A stretch of 64,000 nucleotides of DNA. It comes from Ptiloglossa arizonensis. Lineage: Eukaryota; Arthropoda; Insecta; Hymenoptera; Colletidae. Below the pieces are notes generated by a model that saw only the letters and a program-made list of their open reading frames with translations, had not been told where the DNA came from and searched no databases. The stretch spans positions 682,001 through 746,000 of the forward strand of contig NW_027478487.1 in the NCBI RefSeq assembly GCF_051014685.1. The letters are read 5' to 3'. A program made the translations under genes and the position numbers. The stretch's first letter is position 1. The number at the start of each line of letters is the position of its first letter. Below are positions 49,145-61,175 of this stretch, one piece after another.

Positions 49145-50715
49145 TCTCACCATTTCTTGGCTTCAAACTCCCATATCTCGCGAACGGATTGACCTAACCC
49201 AAAAGTTCCTGTTGGTCTGAAAGTAGAAACTCGCCCGATTACAACGGTGTAATGTGTATTTCTTCCCTAGGCCATTCTGGTTAAGCGTTTGGAGCAGCAG
49301 AATTGCGTAAAATTTTTTGCCTTCTCAACCATTTCTTGGCTTCAACTCCCATATCTCGCGAACGGATTGACCAAACCCAGAAGTTCCTGCTGCGTCTGAA
49401 AGTAGAAAACTCACCCGATTACAACGATATGCGTATTTTTTCCCTTGGCCATTCTGGTTAAGCGTTTGGAGCAGCAGAATTGCGAAAAATGTTTTACCTT
49501 CTCAACATTTCTTGGCTTCAAACTCCCATATCTCGCGAAACGGATTGACCTAACCCAAAAATTCCTGTTGCATCTGAAAGCAGAAACTCGCCCGATTACA
49601 GCGGTATGTGTATTTTTTCCCTAGGCAAATCTGGTTAAGCGTTTGGAGCAGCAGAATTGCGAAAAATTTTTTGCCTTCTCAACCATTTCTTGACTTCAAA
49701 CTCCCATATCTCGCGAACGGATTGGAGCAACCCAGAAGTTCCTGCTGCGTCGTGAAAGTAGAAACTCACCGATTACAACGATATGCGTATTTTTTCCCTA
49801 GGCCATTCTGGTTAAGCGTTTGGAGCAGCAGAATTGCGAAAATTTTTTGCCTTCTCACCATTTCTGGCTTCAAACTCCCATATCTCGCGCACGGACTGAC
49901 CTAACCCAAAAAGTTCCTATTGCATCTGAAAGTAGAAACTCGCCCGATTACAGCGGTATGTGTATTGTTTCCCTGCGCATTTTCTGGTTAAGCGTTTGGA
50001 GCAGCAGAATTGCGAAAAATTTTTGCCTTCTCAACCATTTCTTGGCTTCAAACTCCCATATCTCGCGAATGGACTGACCAAACCCAAAATTCCTATGCGT
50101 CTGAAAGTAGAAACTCGCCCGATTACAGCGGTATGGTTTTTTTCCTAGGCAATTCTGGTTAAGCGTTGGAGCAGCAGAATTGCGAAAAATTTTTGCCTTC
50201 CAACCATTTCTTGGCTTCAAACCTCCCATATCTCGCGAACCGGATTGACCTAACCCAAAAATTTCCTGTTGCATCTGAAAGTAGAAACTCGCCCGATTAC
50301 AACGGTATGCGTATTTTTTCCCTAGGCCATTCTGGTTAAGCGTTTGGAGCAGCAGAATTGCGAAAAATGTTTTTGCCTTCTCAACCATTTCTTGGCTTCA
50401 AACTCCCATATCTCGCGAACGGATTGACCTAACCCAAAAATTCCTACTGCATCTGAAAGTAGAAACTCGCCCGATTACAGCGGTATGTGTATTTTTCCCC
50501 TAGGCAATTCTGGTGTTAAGCGTTTGGAGCAGCAGAATTGCGAAAAATTTGTTGGCTTCTCTACCATTCTTGGCTTCAAACTCCCATATCTCGCGAACGG
50601 ATTGACCCAAACCCAAAAATTCCTATTGCATCTGAAAGTATAAACTAGCCGATTACAACGGTATGTGGTATTTTTTCCCTAGGCCATTCTGGTTAAGCGT
50701 TTGGAGCAGCAGGAA
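49145..50715 (+). repeat. satellite stretch dense in small indels (likely low-quality sequence)
   Basis: About 30 one- to three-base insertions or deletions break the monomers here. Examples: CTTCTCACCATT (49150), GGTGTAATGTG (49248), CTTCAACTCCC (49343), GAAAACTCAC (49407), GCGAAACGG (49538), GATTGGAGCAACCC (49722), GTCGTGAAAG (49751), CATTTTCTGG (49979), CTATGCG (50092), ATGGTTTTTTTCC (50133), GCGTTGGAG (50166), GAACCGG (50239), CTGGTGTTAAG (50512) and GTATGTGGTAT (50661). The equivalent monomers at 45.6-47.5 kb and 54.4-55.5 kb are clean. The overlapping short frames here on both strands are frameshift products. A real degenerate patch is possible but less likely. Confidence 0.85.
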
Positions 50716-53700
50716 TAGCGAAAAATTGTTTGCCTTCTCAACCATTTCTTGGCTTCAAACTCCCATATCTCGCGAACGGATTGACCTAACCCAAAAATTC
50801 CTGTTGGGTCTGAAATTAGAAACTCGCACGATTACAACGGTATGTGTATTTTTCCCCTAGGCCATTCAGGTTAAGCGTTTGGAGCAGCAGTAGTGCGAAA
50901 AATTTGTTGTCTTCTTAACCATTTCTTAGCTTCAAACTCCCATATCTCGCGAACGGATTGACCTAACCCAAAAATTCTTGTTGCATCTGAAAGAAGAAAC
51001 TCGCCCGATTACAACGGTATGTGTATTTTTTCCCTAGGCCATTCTGATTAAGCGTTTGGAGCAGCAGAATAGCGAAAAATTGTTTGCCTTCTCAACCATT
51101 TCTTGGCATCAAACTCCCATATCTCGCGAACGGATTGACCTAACCCAAAAATTCCTGTTGGGTCTGAAAGTAGAAACTCGCCCGATTACAACGGTATGTG
51201 TATTTCTTCCCTAGGCCATTCTGGTTAAGCGTTTGGAGCAGCAGAATTGCGAAAAATTTTTTGCCTTCTCAACCATTTCTTGGCTTCAAACTCCCATATC
51301 TCGCGAACGGATTGACCAAACCCAAAAATTCCTGTTGCATCTGAAAGTAGAAACTCGCCCGATTACAGCGGTATGTGTATTTTTTCCCTAGGCAAATCTG
51401 GTTAAGCGTTTGGAGCAGCAGAATTGCGAAAAATTTTTTTCCTTCTCAACCATTTCTTGGCTTCAAACTCCCATATCTCGGGAACGGATTGACCTAACCC
51501 AAAAATTCCTGTTGCATCGGAAAGTAGAAACTCGCCCGATTACAATGGTATGTGTATTTTTTCCCTAGGCCATTCTGGTTAAGCGTGTGGAGCAGCAGAA
51601 TTGCGAAAAATTTTTTGCCTTCTCAACCATTTCTTGGCTTCAAACTCCCATATCTCGCGAACGGATTGACCTAACCCAAAAATTCCTGTTGCGTCTGAAA
51701 GTAGAAACTCGCGCGATTACAACGGTATGTGTATTTTTTCCCTAGGCCATTCTGGTTAAGCGTTTGGAGCAGCAGAATTGCGAAAAATTTTTTGCCTTCT
51801 CAACCATTTCTTGGCTTCAAACTCCCATATCTCGCGAACGGATTGACCTAACCCAAAAATTCCTGTTGGTTCTGAAAGTAGAAACTCGCCCGATTACAAC
51901 GGTATGTGTATTTCTTCCCTAGGCCATTCTGGTTAAGCGTTTGGAGCAGCAGAATTGCGAAAAATTTTTTGCCTTCTCAACCATTTCTTGACTTCAAACT
52001 CCCATATCTCGCGAACGGATTGATCAAACCCAGAAGTTCCTGCTGCGTCTGAAAGTAGAAACTCACCCGATTACAACGATATGCGTATTTTTTCCCTAGG
52101 CCATTCTGGTTAAGCGTTTGGAGCAGCAGAATTGCGAAAAATGTTTTGCCTTCTCAACCATTTCTTGGCTTCAAACTCCCATATCTCGCGAACGGATTGA
52201 CCTAACCCAAAAATTCCTGTTGCATCTGAAAGTAGAAACTCGTCCGATTACAACGGTATGTGTATTTTTTCCCCAGCCCATTCTGGTTAAGCGTGTGGAG
52301 CAGCAGAATTGCGAAAAATTTTTTGCCTTCTCAACCATTTCTTGGCTTCAAACTCCCATATCTCGCGAACGGATTGACCTAACCCAAAAATTCCTGTTGC
52401 GTCTGAAAGTAGAAACTCGCCCGATTACAACGGTATGTGTATTTTTTCCCTTGGCCATTCTGGTTAAGCGTTTGGAGCAGCAGTAGTGCGAAAAATTTGT
52501 TGTCTTCTTTACCATTTCTTAGCTTCAAACTCCCATATCTCGCGAACGGATTGACCTAACCCAAAAATTCTTGTTGCATCTGAAAGAAGAAACTCGCCCG
52601 ATTACAACGGTATGTGTATTTTTTCCCTAGGCCATTCTGATTAAGCGTTTGGAGCAGCAGAATAGCGAAAAATTGTTTGCCTTCTCAACCATTTCTTGGC
52701 TTCAAACTCCCATATCTCGCGAACGGATTGACCTAACCCAAAAATTCCTATTGGGTCTGAAAGTAGAAACTCGCCCGATTACAACGGTATGTGTATTTCT
52801 TCCCTAGGCCATTCTGGTTAAGCGTTTGGAGCAGCAGAATTGCGAAAAATTTTTTGGCTTCTCAACCATTTCTTGGCTTCAAACTCCCATATCTCGCGAA
52901 CGGATTGACCAAACCCAGAAGTTCCTGCTGCGTCTGAAAGTAGAAACTCACCCGATTACAACGATATGCGTATTTTTTCCCTAGGCAAATCTGGTTAAGC
53001 GTTTGGAGCAGCAGAATTGCGAAAAATTTTTTGCCTTCTCAACCATTTCTTGGCTTCAAACTCCCATATCTCGGGAACGGATTGACCTAACCCAAAAATT
53101 CCTGTTGCATCGGAAAGTAGAAACTCGCCCGATTACAATGGTATGTGTATTTTTTCCCTAGGCCATTCTGGTTAAGCGTGTGGAGCAGCAGAATTGCGAA
53201 AAATTTTTTGCCTTCTCAACCATTTCTTGGCTTCAAACTCCCATATCTCGCGAACGGATTGACCTAACCCAAAAATTTCTGTTGGTTCTGCAAGTAGAAA
53301 CTCGCCCGATTACAACGGTATGTGTATTTCTTCCCTAGGCCATTCTGGTTAAGCGTTTGGAGCAGCAGAATTGCGAAAAATTTTTTGCCTTCTCAACCAT
53401 TTCTTGACTTCAAACTCCCATATCTCGCGAACGGATTGATCAAACCCAGAAGTTCCTGCTGCGTCTGAAAGTAGAAACTCACCCGATTACAACGATATGC
53501 GTATTTTTTCCCTAGGCCATTCTGGTTAAGCGTTTGGAGCAGCAGAATTGCGAAAAATGTTTTGCCTTCTCAACCATTTCTTGGCTTCAAACTCCCATAT
53601 CTCGCGAACGGATTGACCTAACCCAAAAATTCCTATTGCATCTGAAAGTAGAAACTCGCCCGATTACAGCGGTATGTGTATTTTTTCCCTCGGCAGTTCT

Positions 53701-54340
53701 GGTTAAGCGTTAGGAGCAGCAGAATTGCGAAAAATTTTTTGCCTTCTCAACCATTTCTTGGCTTCAAACTCCCATATCTCGCGAACGGATTGACCTAACC
53801 CAAAAATTCCTGTTGCATCTGAAAGTAGAAACTCGTCCGATTACAACGGTATGTGTATTTTTTCCCTAGCCCATTCTGGTTAAGCGTGTGGAGCAGCAGA
53901 ATTGCGAAAAATTTTTTGCCTTCTCAACCATTTCTTGGCTTCAAACTCCCATATCTCGCGAACGGATTGACCTAACCCAAAAATTCCTGTTGCGTCTGAA
54001 AGTAGAAACTCGCCCGATTACAACGGTATGTGTATTTTTTCCCTAGGCCATTCTGGTTAAGCGTTTGGGGCAGCAGTAGTGCGAAAAATTTGTTGTCTTC
54101 TTTACCATTTCTTAGCTTCAAACTCCCATATCTCGCGAACGGATTGACCTAACCCAAAAATTCTTGTTGCATCTGAAAGAAGAAACTCGCCCGATTACAA
54201 CGGTATGTGTATTTTTTCCCTAGGCCATTCTGATTAAGCGTTTGGAGCAGCAGAATAGCGAAAAATTGTTTGCCTTCTCAACCATTTCTTGGCTTCAAAC
54301 TCCCATATCTCGCGAACGGATTGACCTAACCCAAAAATTC
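50716..54340 (+). repeat. 27-monomer (4779-bp offset) duplication, copy 1
   Basis: Every private variant I checked recurs 4779 bp downstream: CTTGGCATCAAAC (51102 and 55881), TTTTTTTCC (about 51432), CTCGCGCGATT (about 51711), CCCCAGCCC (about 52271), CCCTTGGCC (about 52449), TTTCTGTTGGTTCTGC (about 53276), CCCTCGGCAGTTC (about 53687) and TTGGGGCAGC (about 54067). I saw no difference in this stretch. Internally, 51.4-52.5 kb and 53.0-54.1 kb are related by 8- and 9-monomer offsets (1416 and 1593 bp), one monomer having been gained or lost. Confidence 0.88.
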
Positions 54341-55494
54341 CTATTGGGTCTGAAAGTAGAAACTCGCCCGATTACAACGGTATGTGTATTTCTGCCCTAG
54401 GCCATTCTGGTTAAGCGTTTGGAGCAGCAGAATTGCGAAAAATTTTTTGCCTTCTCAACCATTTCTTGACTTCAAACTCCCATATCTCGCGAACGGATTG
54501 ATCAAACCCAGAAGTTCCTGCTGCGTCTGAAAGTAGAAACTCACCCGATTACAACGATATGCGTATTTTTTCCCTAGGCCATTCTGGTTAAGCGTTTGGA
54601 GCAGCAGAATTGCGAAAAATTTTTTGCCTTCTCAACCATTTCTTGGCTTCAAACTCCCATATCTCGCGCACGGACTGACCTAACCCAAAAATTCCTATTG
54701 CATCTGAAAGTAGAAACTCGCCCGATTACAGCGGTATGTGTATTTTTTCCCTGCGCATTTCTGGTTAAGCGTTTGGAGCAGCAGAATTGCGAAAAATTTT
54801 TTGCCTTCTCAACCATTTCTTGGCTTCAAACTCCCATATCTCGCGAATGGACTGACCAAACCCAAAAATTCCTATTGCGTCTGAAAGTAGAAACTCGCCC
54901 GATTACAGCGGTATGTGTATTTTTTCCCTAGGCAATTCTGGTTAAGCGTTTGGAGCAGCAGAATTGCGAAAAATTTTTTGCCTTCTCAACCATTTCTTGG
55001 CTTCAAACTCCCATATCTCGCGAACGGATTGACCTAACCCAAAAATTCCTGTTGCATCTGAAAGTAGAAACTCGCCCGATTACAACGGTATGCGTATTTT
55101 TTCCCTAGGCCATTCTGGTTAAGCGTTTGGAGCAGCAGAATTGCGAAAAATGTTTTGCCTTCTCAACCATTTCTTGGCTTCAAACTCCCATATCTCGCGA
55201 ACGGATTGACCTAACCCAAAAATTCCTACTGCATCTGAAAGTAGAAACTCGCCCGATTACAGCGGTATGTGTATTTTTCCCCTAGGCAATTCTGGTTAAG
55301 CGTTTGGAGCAGCAGAATTGCGAAAAATTTGTTGGCTTCTCAACCATTTCTTGGCTTCAAACTCCCATATCTCGCGAACGGATTGACCAAACCCAAAAAT
55401 TCCTATTGCATCTGAAAGTATAAACTAGCCCGATTACAACGGTATGTGTATTTTTTCCCTAGGCCATTCTGGTTAAGCGTTTGGAGCAGCAGAA
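54341..55494 (+). repeat. clean counterpart of the indel-rich stretch
   Basis: From about 54590 this is the same monomer run as 49.8-50.7 kb (GCGCACGGACTG, CCCTGCGCATTTC, GAATGGACTG, AATTTGTTGGC, GTATAAACTAG) without the indels, and a third copy of the run at 46.6 kb. The frame at 54596-54931 is opened by CCCTGCGC replacing CCCTAGGC. Confidence 0.82.
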
Positions 55495-58400
55495 TAGCGA
55501 AAAATTGTTTGCCTTCTCAACCATTTCTTGGCTTCAAACTCCCATATCTCGCGAACGGATTGACCTAACCCAAAAATTCCTGTTGGGTCTGAAATTAGAA
55601 ACTCGCACGATTACAACGGTATGTGTATTTTTCCCCTAGGCCATTCAGGTTAAGCGTTTGGAGCAGCAGTAGTGCGAAAAATTTGTTGTCTTCTTAACCA
55701 TTTCTTAGCTTCAAACTCCCATATCTCGCGAACGGATTGACCTAACCCAAAAATTCTTGTTGCATCTGAAAGAAGAAACTCGCCCGATTACAACGGTATG
55801 TGTATTTTTTCCCTAGGCCATTCTGATTAAGCGTTTGGAGCAGCAGAATAGCGAAAAATTGTTTGCCTTCTCAACCATTTCTTGGCATCAAACTCCCATA
55901 TCTCGCGAACGGATTGACCTAACCCAAAAATTCCTGTTGGGTCTGAAAGTAGAAACTCGCCCGATTACAACGGTATGTGTATTTCTTCCCTAGGCCATTC
56001 TGGTTAAGCGTTTGGAGCAGCAGAATTGCGAAAAATTTTTTGCCTTCTCAACCATTTCTTGGCTTCAAACTCCCATATCTCGCGAACGGATTGACCAAAC
56101 CCAAAAATTCCTGTTGCATCTGAAAGTAGAAACTCGCCCGATTACAGCGGTATGTGTATTTTTTCCCTAGGCAAATCTGGTTAAGCGTTTGGAGCAGCAG
56201 AATTGCGAAAAATTTTTTTCCTTCTCAACCATTTCTTGGCTTCAAACTCCCATATCTCGGGAACGGATTGACCTAACCCAAAAATTCCTGTTGCATCGGA
56301 AAGTAGAAACTCGCCCGATTACAATGGTATGTGTATTTTTTCCCTAGGCCATTCTGGTTAAGCGTGTGGAGCAGCAGAATTGCGAAAAATTTTTTGCCTT
56401 CTCAACCATTTCTTGGCTTCAAACTCCCATATCTCGCGAACGGATTGACCTAACCCAAAAATTCCTGTTGCGTCTGAAAGTAGAAACTCGCGCGATTACA
56501 ACGGTATGTGTATTTTTTCCCTAGGCCATTCTGGTTAAGCGTTTGGAGCAGCAGAATTGCGAAAAATTTTTTGCCTTCTCAACCATTTCTTGGCTTCAAA
56601 CTCCCATATCTCGCGAACGGATTGACCTAACCCAAAAATTCCTGTTGGTTCTGAAAGTAGAAACTCGCCCGATTACAACGGTATGTGTATTTCTTCCCTA
56701 GGCCATTCTGGTTAAGCGTTTGGAGCAGCAGAATTGCGAAAAATTTTTTGCCTTCTCAACCATTTCTTGACTTCAAACTCCCATATCTCGCGAACGGATT
56801 GATCAAACCCAGAAGTTCCTGCTGCGTCTGAAAGTAGAAACTCACCCGATTACAACGATATGCGTATTTTTTCCCTAGGCCATTCTGGTTAAGCGTTTGG
56901 AGCAGCAGAATTGCGAAAAATGTTTTGCCTTCTCAACCATTTCTTGGCTTCAAACTCCCATATCTCGCGAACGGATTGACCTAACCCAAAAATTCCTGTT
57001 GCATCTGAAAGTAGAAACTCGTCCGATTACAACGGTATGTGTATTTTTTCCCCAGCCCATTCTGGTTAAGCGTGTGGAGCAGCAGAATTGCGAAAAATTT
57101 TTTGCCTTCTCAACCATTTCTTGGCTTCAAACTCCCATATCTCGCGAACGGATTGACCTAACCCAAAAATTCCTGTTGCGTCTGAAAGTAGAAACTCGCC
57201 CGATTACAACGGTATGTGTATTTTTTCCCTTGGCCATTCTGGTTAAGCGTTTGGAGCAGCAGTAGTGCGAAAAATTTGTTGTCTTCTTTACCATTTCTTA
57301 GCTTCAAACTCCCATATCTCGCGAACGGATTGACCTAACCCAAAAATTCTTGTTGCATCTGAAAGAAGAAACTCGCCCGATTACAACGGTATGTGTATTT
57401 TTTCCCTAGGCCATTCTGATTAAGCGTTTGGAGCAGCAGAATAGCGAAAAATTGTTTGCCTTCTCAACCATTTCTTGGCTTCAAACTCCCATATCTCGCG
57501 AACGGATTGACCTAACCCAAAAATTCCTATTGGGTCTGAAAGTAGAAACTCGCCCGATTACAACGGTATGTGTATTTCTTCCCTAGGCCATTCTGGTTAA
57601 GCGTTTGGAGCAGCAGAATTGCGAAAAATTTTTTGGCTTCTCAACCATTTCTTGGCTTCAAACTCCCATATCTCGCGAACGGATTGACCAAACCCAGAAG
57701 TTCCTGCTGCGTCTGAAAGTAGAAACTCACCCGATTACAACGATATGCGTATTTTTTCCCTAGGCAAATCTGGTTAAGCGTTTGGAGCAGCAGAATTGCG
57801 AAAAATTTTTTGCCTTCTCAACCATTTCTTGGCTTCAAACTCCCATATCTCGGGAACGGATTGACCTAACCCAAAAATTCCTGTTGCATCGGAAAGTAGA
57901 AACTCGCCCGATTACAATGGTATGTGTATTTTTTCCCTAGGCCATTCTGGTTAAGCGTGTGGAGCAGCAGAATTGCGAAAAATTTTTTGCCTTCTCAACC
58001 ATTTCTTGGCTTCAAACTCCCATATCTCGCGAACGGATTGACCTAACCCAAAAATTTCTGTTGGTTCTGCAAGTAGAAACTCGCCCGATTACAACGGTAT
58101 GTGTATTTCTTCCCTAGGCCATTCTGGTTAAGCGTTTGGAGCAGCAGAATTGCGAAAAATTTTTTGCCTTCTCAACCATTTCTTGACTTCAAACTCCCAT
58201 ATCTCGCGAACGGATTGATCAAACCCAGAAGTTCCTGCTGCGTCTGAAAGTAGAAACTCACCCGATTACAACGATATGCGTATTTTTTCCCTAGGCCATT
58301 CTGGTTAAGCGTTTGGAGCAGCAGAATTGCGAAAAATGTTTTGCCTTCTCAACCATTTCTTGGCTTCAAACTCCCATATCTCGCGAACGGATTGACCTAA

Positions 58401-59119
58401 CCCAAAAATTCCTATTGCATCTGAAAGTAGAAACTCGCCCGATTACAGCGGTATGTGTATTTTTTCCCTCGGCAGTTCTGGTTAAGCGTTAGGAGCAGCA
58501 GAATTGCGAAAAATTTTTTGCCTTCTCAACCATTTCTTGGCTTCAAACTCCCATATCTCGCGAACGGATTGACCTAACCCAAAAATTCCTGTTGCATCTG
58601 AAAGTAGAAACTCGTCCGATTACAACGGTATGTGTATTTTTTCCCTAGCCCATTCTGGTTAAGCGTGTGGAGCAGCAGAATTGCGAAAAATTTTTTGCCT
58701 TCTCAACCATTTCTTGGCTTCAAACTCCCATATCTCGCGAACGGATTGACCTAACCCAAAAATTCCTGTTGCGTCTGAAAGTAGAAACTCGCCCGATTAC
58801 AACGGTATGTGTATTTTTTCCCTAGGCCATTCTGGTTAAGCGTTTGGGGCAGCAGTAGTGCGAAAAATTTGTTGTCTTCTTTACCATTTCTTAGCTTCAA
58901 ACTCCCATATCTCGCGAACGGATTGACCTAACCCAAAAATTCTTGTTGCATCTGAAAGAAGAAACTCGCCCGATTACAACGGTATGTGTATTTTTTCCCT
59001 AGGCCATTCTGATTAAGCGTTTGGAGCAGCAGAATAGCGAAAAATTGTTTGCCTTCTCAACCATTTCTTGGCTTCAAACTCCCATATCTCGCGAACGGAT
59101 TGACCTAACCCAAAAATTC
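55495..59119 (+). repeat. 27-monomer duplication, copy 2
   Basis: Copy of 50716-54340 at 4779 bp. The 122-codon frames at 52118 and 56897 are the same sequence. The copies part at about 59120, where this one has CTGTTGGTTCTG and the first CTATTGGGTCTG. Confidence 0.88.
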
Positions 59120-60873
59120 CTGTTGGTTCTGAAAGTAGAAACTCGCCCGATTACAACGGTATGTGTATTTCTTCCCTAGGCCATTCTGGTTAAGCGTTTG
59201 GAGCAGCAGAATTGCGAAAAATTTTTTGCCTTCTCAACCATTTCTTGACTTCAAACTCCCATATCTCGCGAACGGATTGATCAAACCCAGAAGTTCCTGC
59301 TGCGTCTGAAAGTAGAAATTCACCCGATTACAACGATATGCGTATTTTTTCCCCAGGCCATTCTGGTTAAGCGTTTGAAGCAGCAGAATTGCGAAAAATG
59401 TTTTGCCTTCTCAACCATTTCTTGGCTTCAAACTCCCATATCTCGCGAACGGATTGACCTAACCCAAAAATTCCTATTGCATCTGAAAGTAGAAACTCGC
59501 CCGATTACAGCGGTATGTGTATTTTTTCCCTAGGCAATTCTGGTTAAGCGTTAGGAGCAGCAGAATTGCGAAAAATTTTTTGCCTTCTCAACCATTTCTT
59601 GGCTTCAAACTCCCATATCTCGCGAACGGATTGACCTAACCCAAAAATTCCTGTTGCCTCTGAAAGTAGAAACTCGTCCGATTACAACGGTATGTGTATT
59701 TTTTCCCTAGCCCATTCTGGTTAAGCGTGTGGAGCAGCAGAATTGCGAAAAATTTTTTGCCTTCTCAACCATTTCTTGGCTTCAAACTCCCATATCTCGC
59801 GAACGGATTGACCTAACCCAAAAATTCCTGTTGCGTCTGAAAGTAGAAACTCGCCCGATTACAACGGTATGTGTATTTTTTCCCTAGGCCATTCTGGTTA
59901 AGCGTTTGTAGCAGCAGTAGTGCGAAAAATTTGTTGTCTTCTTTACCATTTCTTAGCTTCAAACTCCCATATCTCGCGAACGGATTGACCTAACCCAAAA
60001 ATTCTTGTTGCATCTGAAAGAAGAAACACGCCCGATTACAACGGTATGTGTATTTTTTCCCTAGGCCATTCTGGTTAAGCGTTTGGAGCAGCAGAATAGC
60101 GAAAAATTGTTTGCCTTCTCAACCATTTCTTGGCTTCAAACTCCCATATCTCGCGAACGGATTGACCTAACCCAAAAATTCCTGTTGGGTCTGAAAGTAG
60201 AAACTCGCCCGATTACAACGGTATGTGTATTTCTTCCCTAGGCCATTCTGGTTAAGCGTTTGGAGCAGCAGAATTGCGAAAAACTTTTTGCCTCCTCAAC
60301 CATTTCTTGGCTTCAAACTCCCATATCTCGCGAACGGATTGACCAAACCCAGAAGTTCCTGCTGCGTCTGAAAGTAGAAACTCACCCGATTACAACGATA
60401 TGCGTATTTTTTCCCTAGGCCATTCTGGTTAAGCGTTTGGAGCAGCAGAATTGCGAAAAACTTTTTGCCTTCTCAACCATTTCTTAGCTTCAAACTCCCA
60501 TATCTCGCGAACGGATTGACCAAACCCAGAAGTTCCTGCTGCGTCTGAAAGTAGAAACTCGCCCGATTACAACGGTATGTGTAGTTTTTCCCTAGGCCAT
60601 TCTGATTAAGCGTTAGGAGCAGCAGAAGTGCGAAAAATTTGTTGTCTTCTCAATCATTTCTTAGCTTCAAACTCCCATATCTCGCGAACGGATTGACCTA
60701 ACACAAAAATTCCTGTTGCATCTGAAAGTAGAAACTCGCCCGATTACAACGGTATGTGCATTTTTTCCCTAGGCCATTCTGGTTAAGCGTTAGAAGCAGC
60801 AGAATTGCGAAAAATGTTTTGCCTTCTCAACCATTTCTTGGCTTCAAACTCCCATATCTCGCGAACGGATTGA
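59120..60873 (+). repeat. 12-monomer (2124-bp offset) duplication, copy 1
   Basis: Shares CTGTTGGTTCTG, GAAATTCACCCG, GTTGCCTCTG (59651), TTTGTAGCAGC, AAACACGCCCG, GCGAAAAACTTTTTGCC with CCTCCTC, GTGTAGTTTTTCC (60579) and GTGCATTTTTTCC with 61244-62997, 2124 bp downstream. The similarity begins slightly upstream, near 59052, inside the end of the preceding duplication. TTTGAAGCAGC near 59376 is private to this copy. Confidence 0.85.
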
Positions 60874-61175
60874 CCAAACCCAGATGTTCCTGCTGCGTCT
60901 GAAAGTAGAAACTCACCCGATTACAACGATATGCGTATTTTTTCCCTAGGCCGTTCTGTTTAAGCGTTTGGAGCAGCAGAATTGCGAAAAATGTTTTGCC
61001 TTCTCAACCATTTCTTGGCTTCAAACTCCCATATCTCGCGAACGGATTGACCTAACCCAAAAATTCCTATTGCATCTGAAAGTAGAAACTCGCCCGATTA
61101 CAGCGGTATGTGTATTTTTTCCCTAGGCAATTCTGGTTAAGCGTTAGGAGCAGCAGAATTGCGAAAAATTTTTTG
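60874..61175 (+). repeat. linking monomers between the two 2124-bp copies
   Basis: Under two monomers, with CCAGATGTTCC, CCGTTCTGTTTAAGCG and a standard GCGTTAGGAGC monomer. CCAGATGTTCC and CTGTTTAAG were not noticed elsewhere. Confidence 0.6.

Noticed and set aside
49608..50388. Cluster of overlapping short frames on both strands (85-146 codons)
   Set aside because: They exist because of the dense indels in 49145-50715, which shift satellite frames past their usual stops.
23986..57265. Family of near-identical 111- and 122-codon plus-strand open frames (23986, 26641, 31242, 33719, 36903, 39204, 40089, 45750, 46635, 52118, 54596, 56897)
   Set aside because: They start at the same in-monomer position (TTGGAG) and exist only where the TAG of CCTAGG is mutated, so the frame reads through two 59-codon monomers. 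There is no conserved domain, no start context and no flanking gene structure, and most monomers keep the stop.
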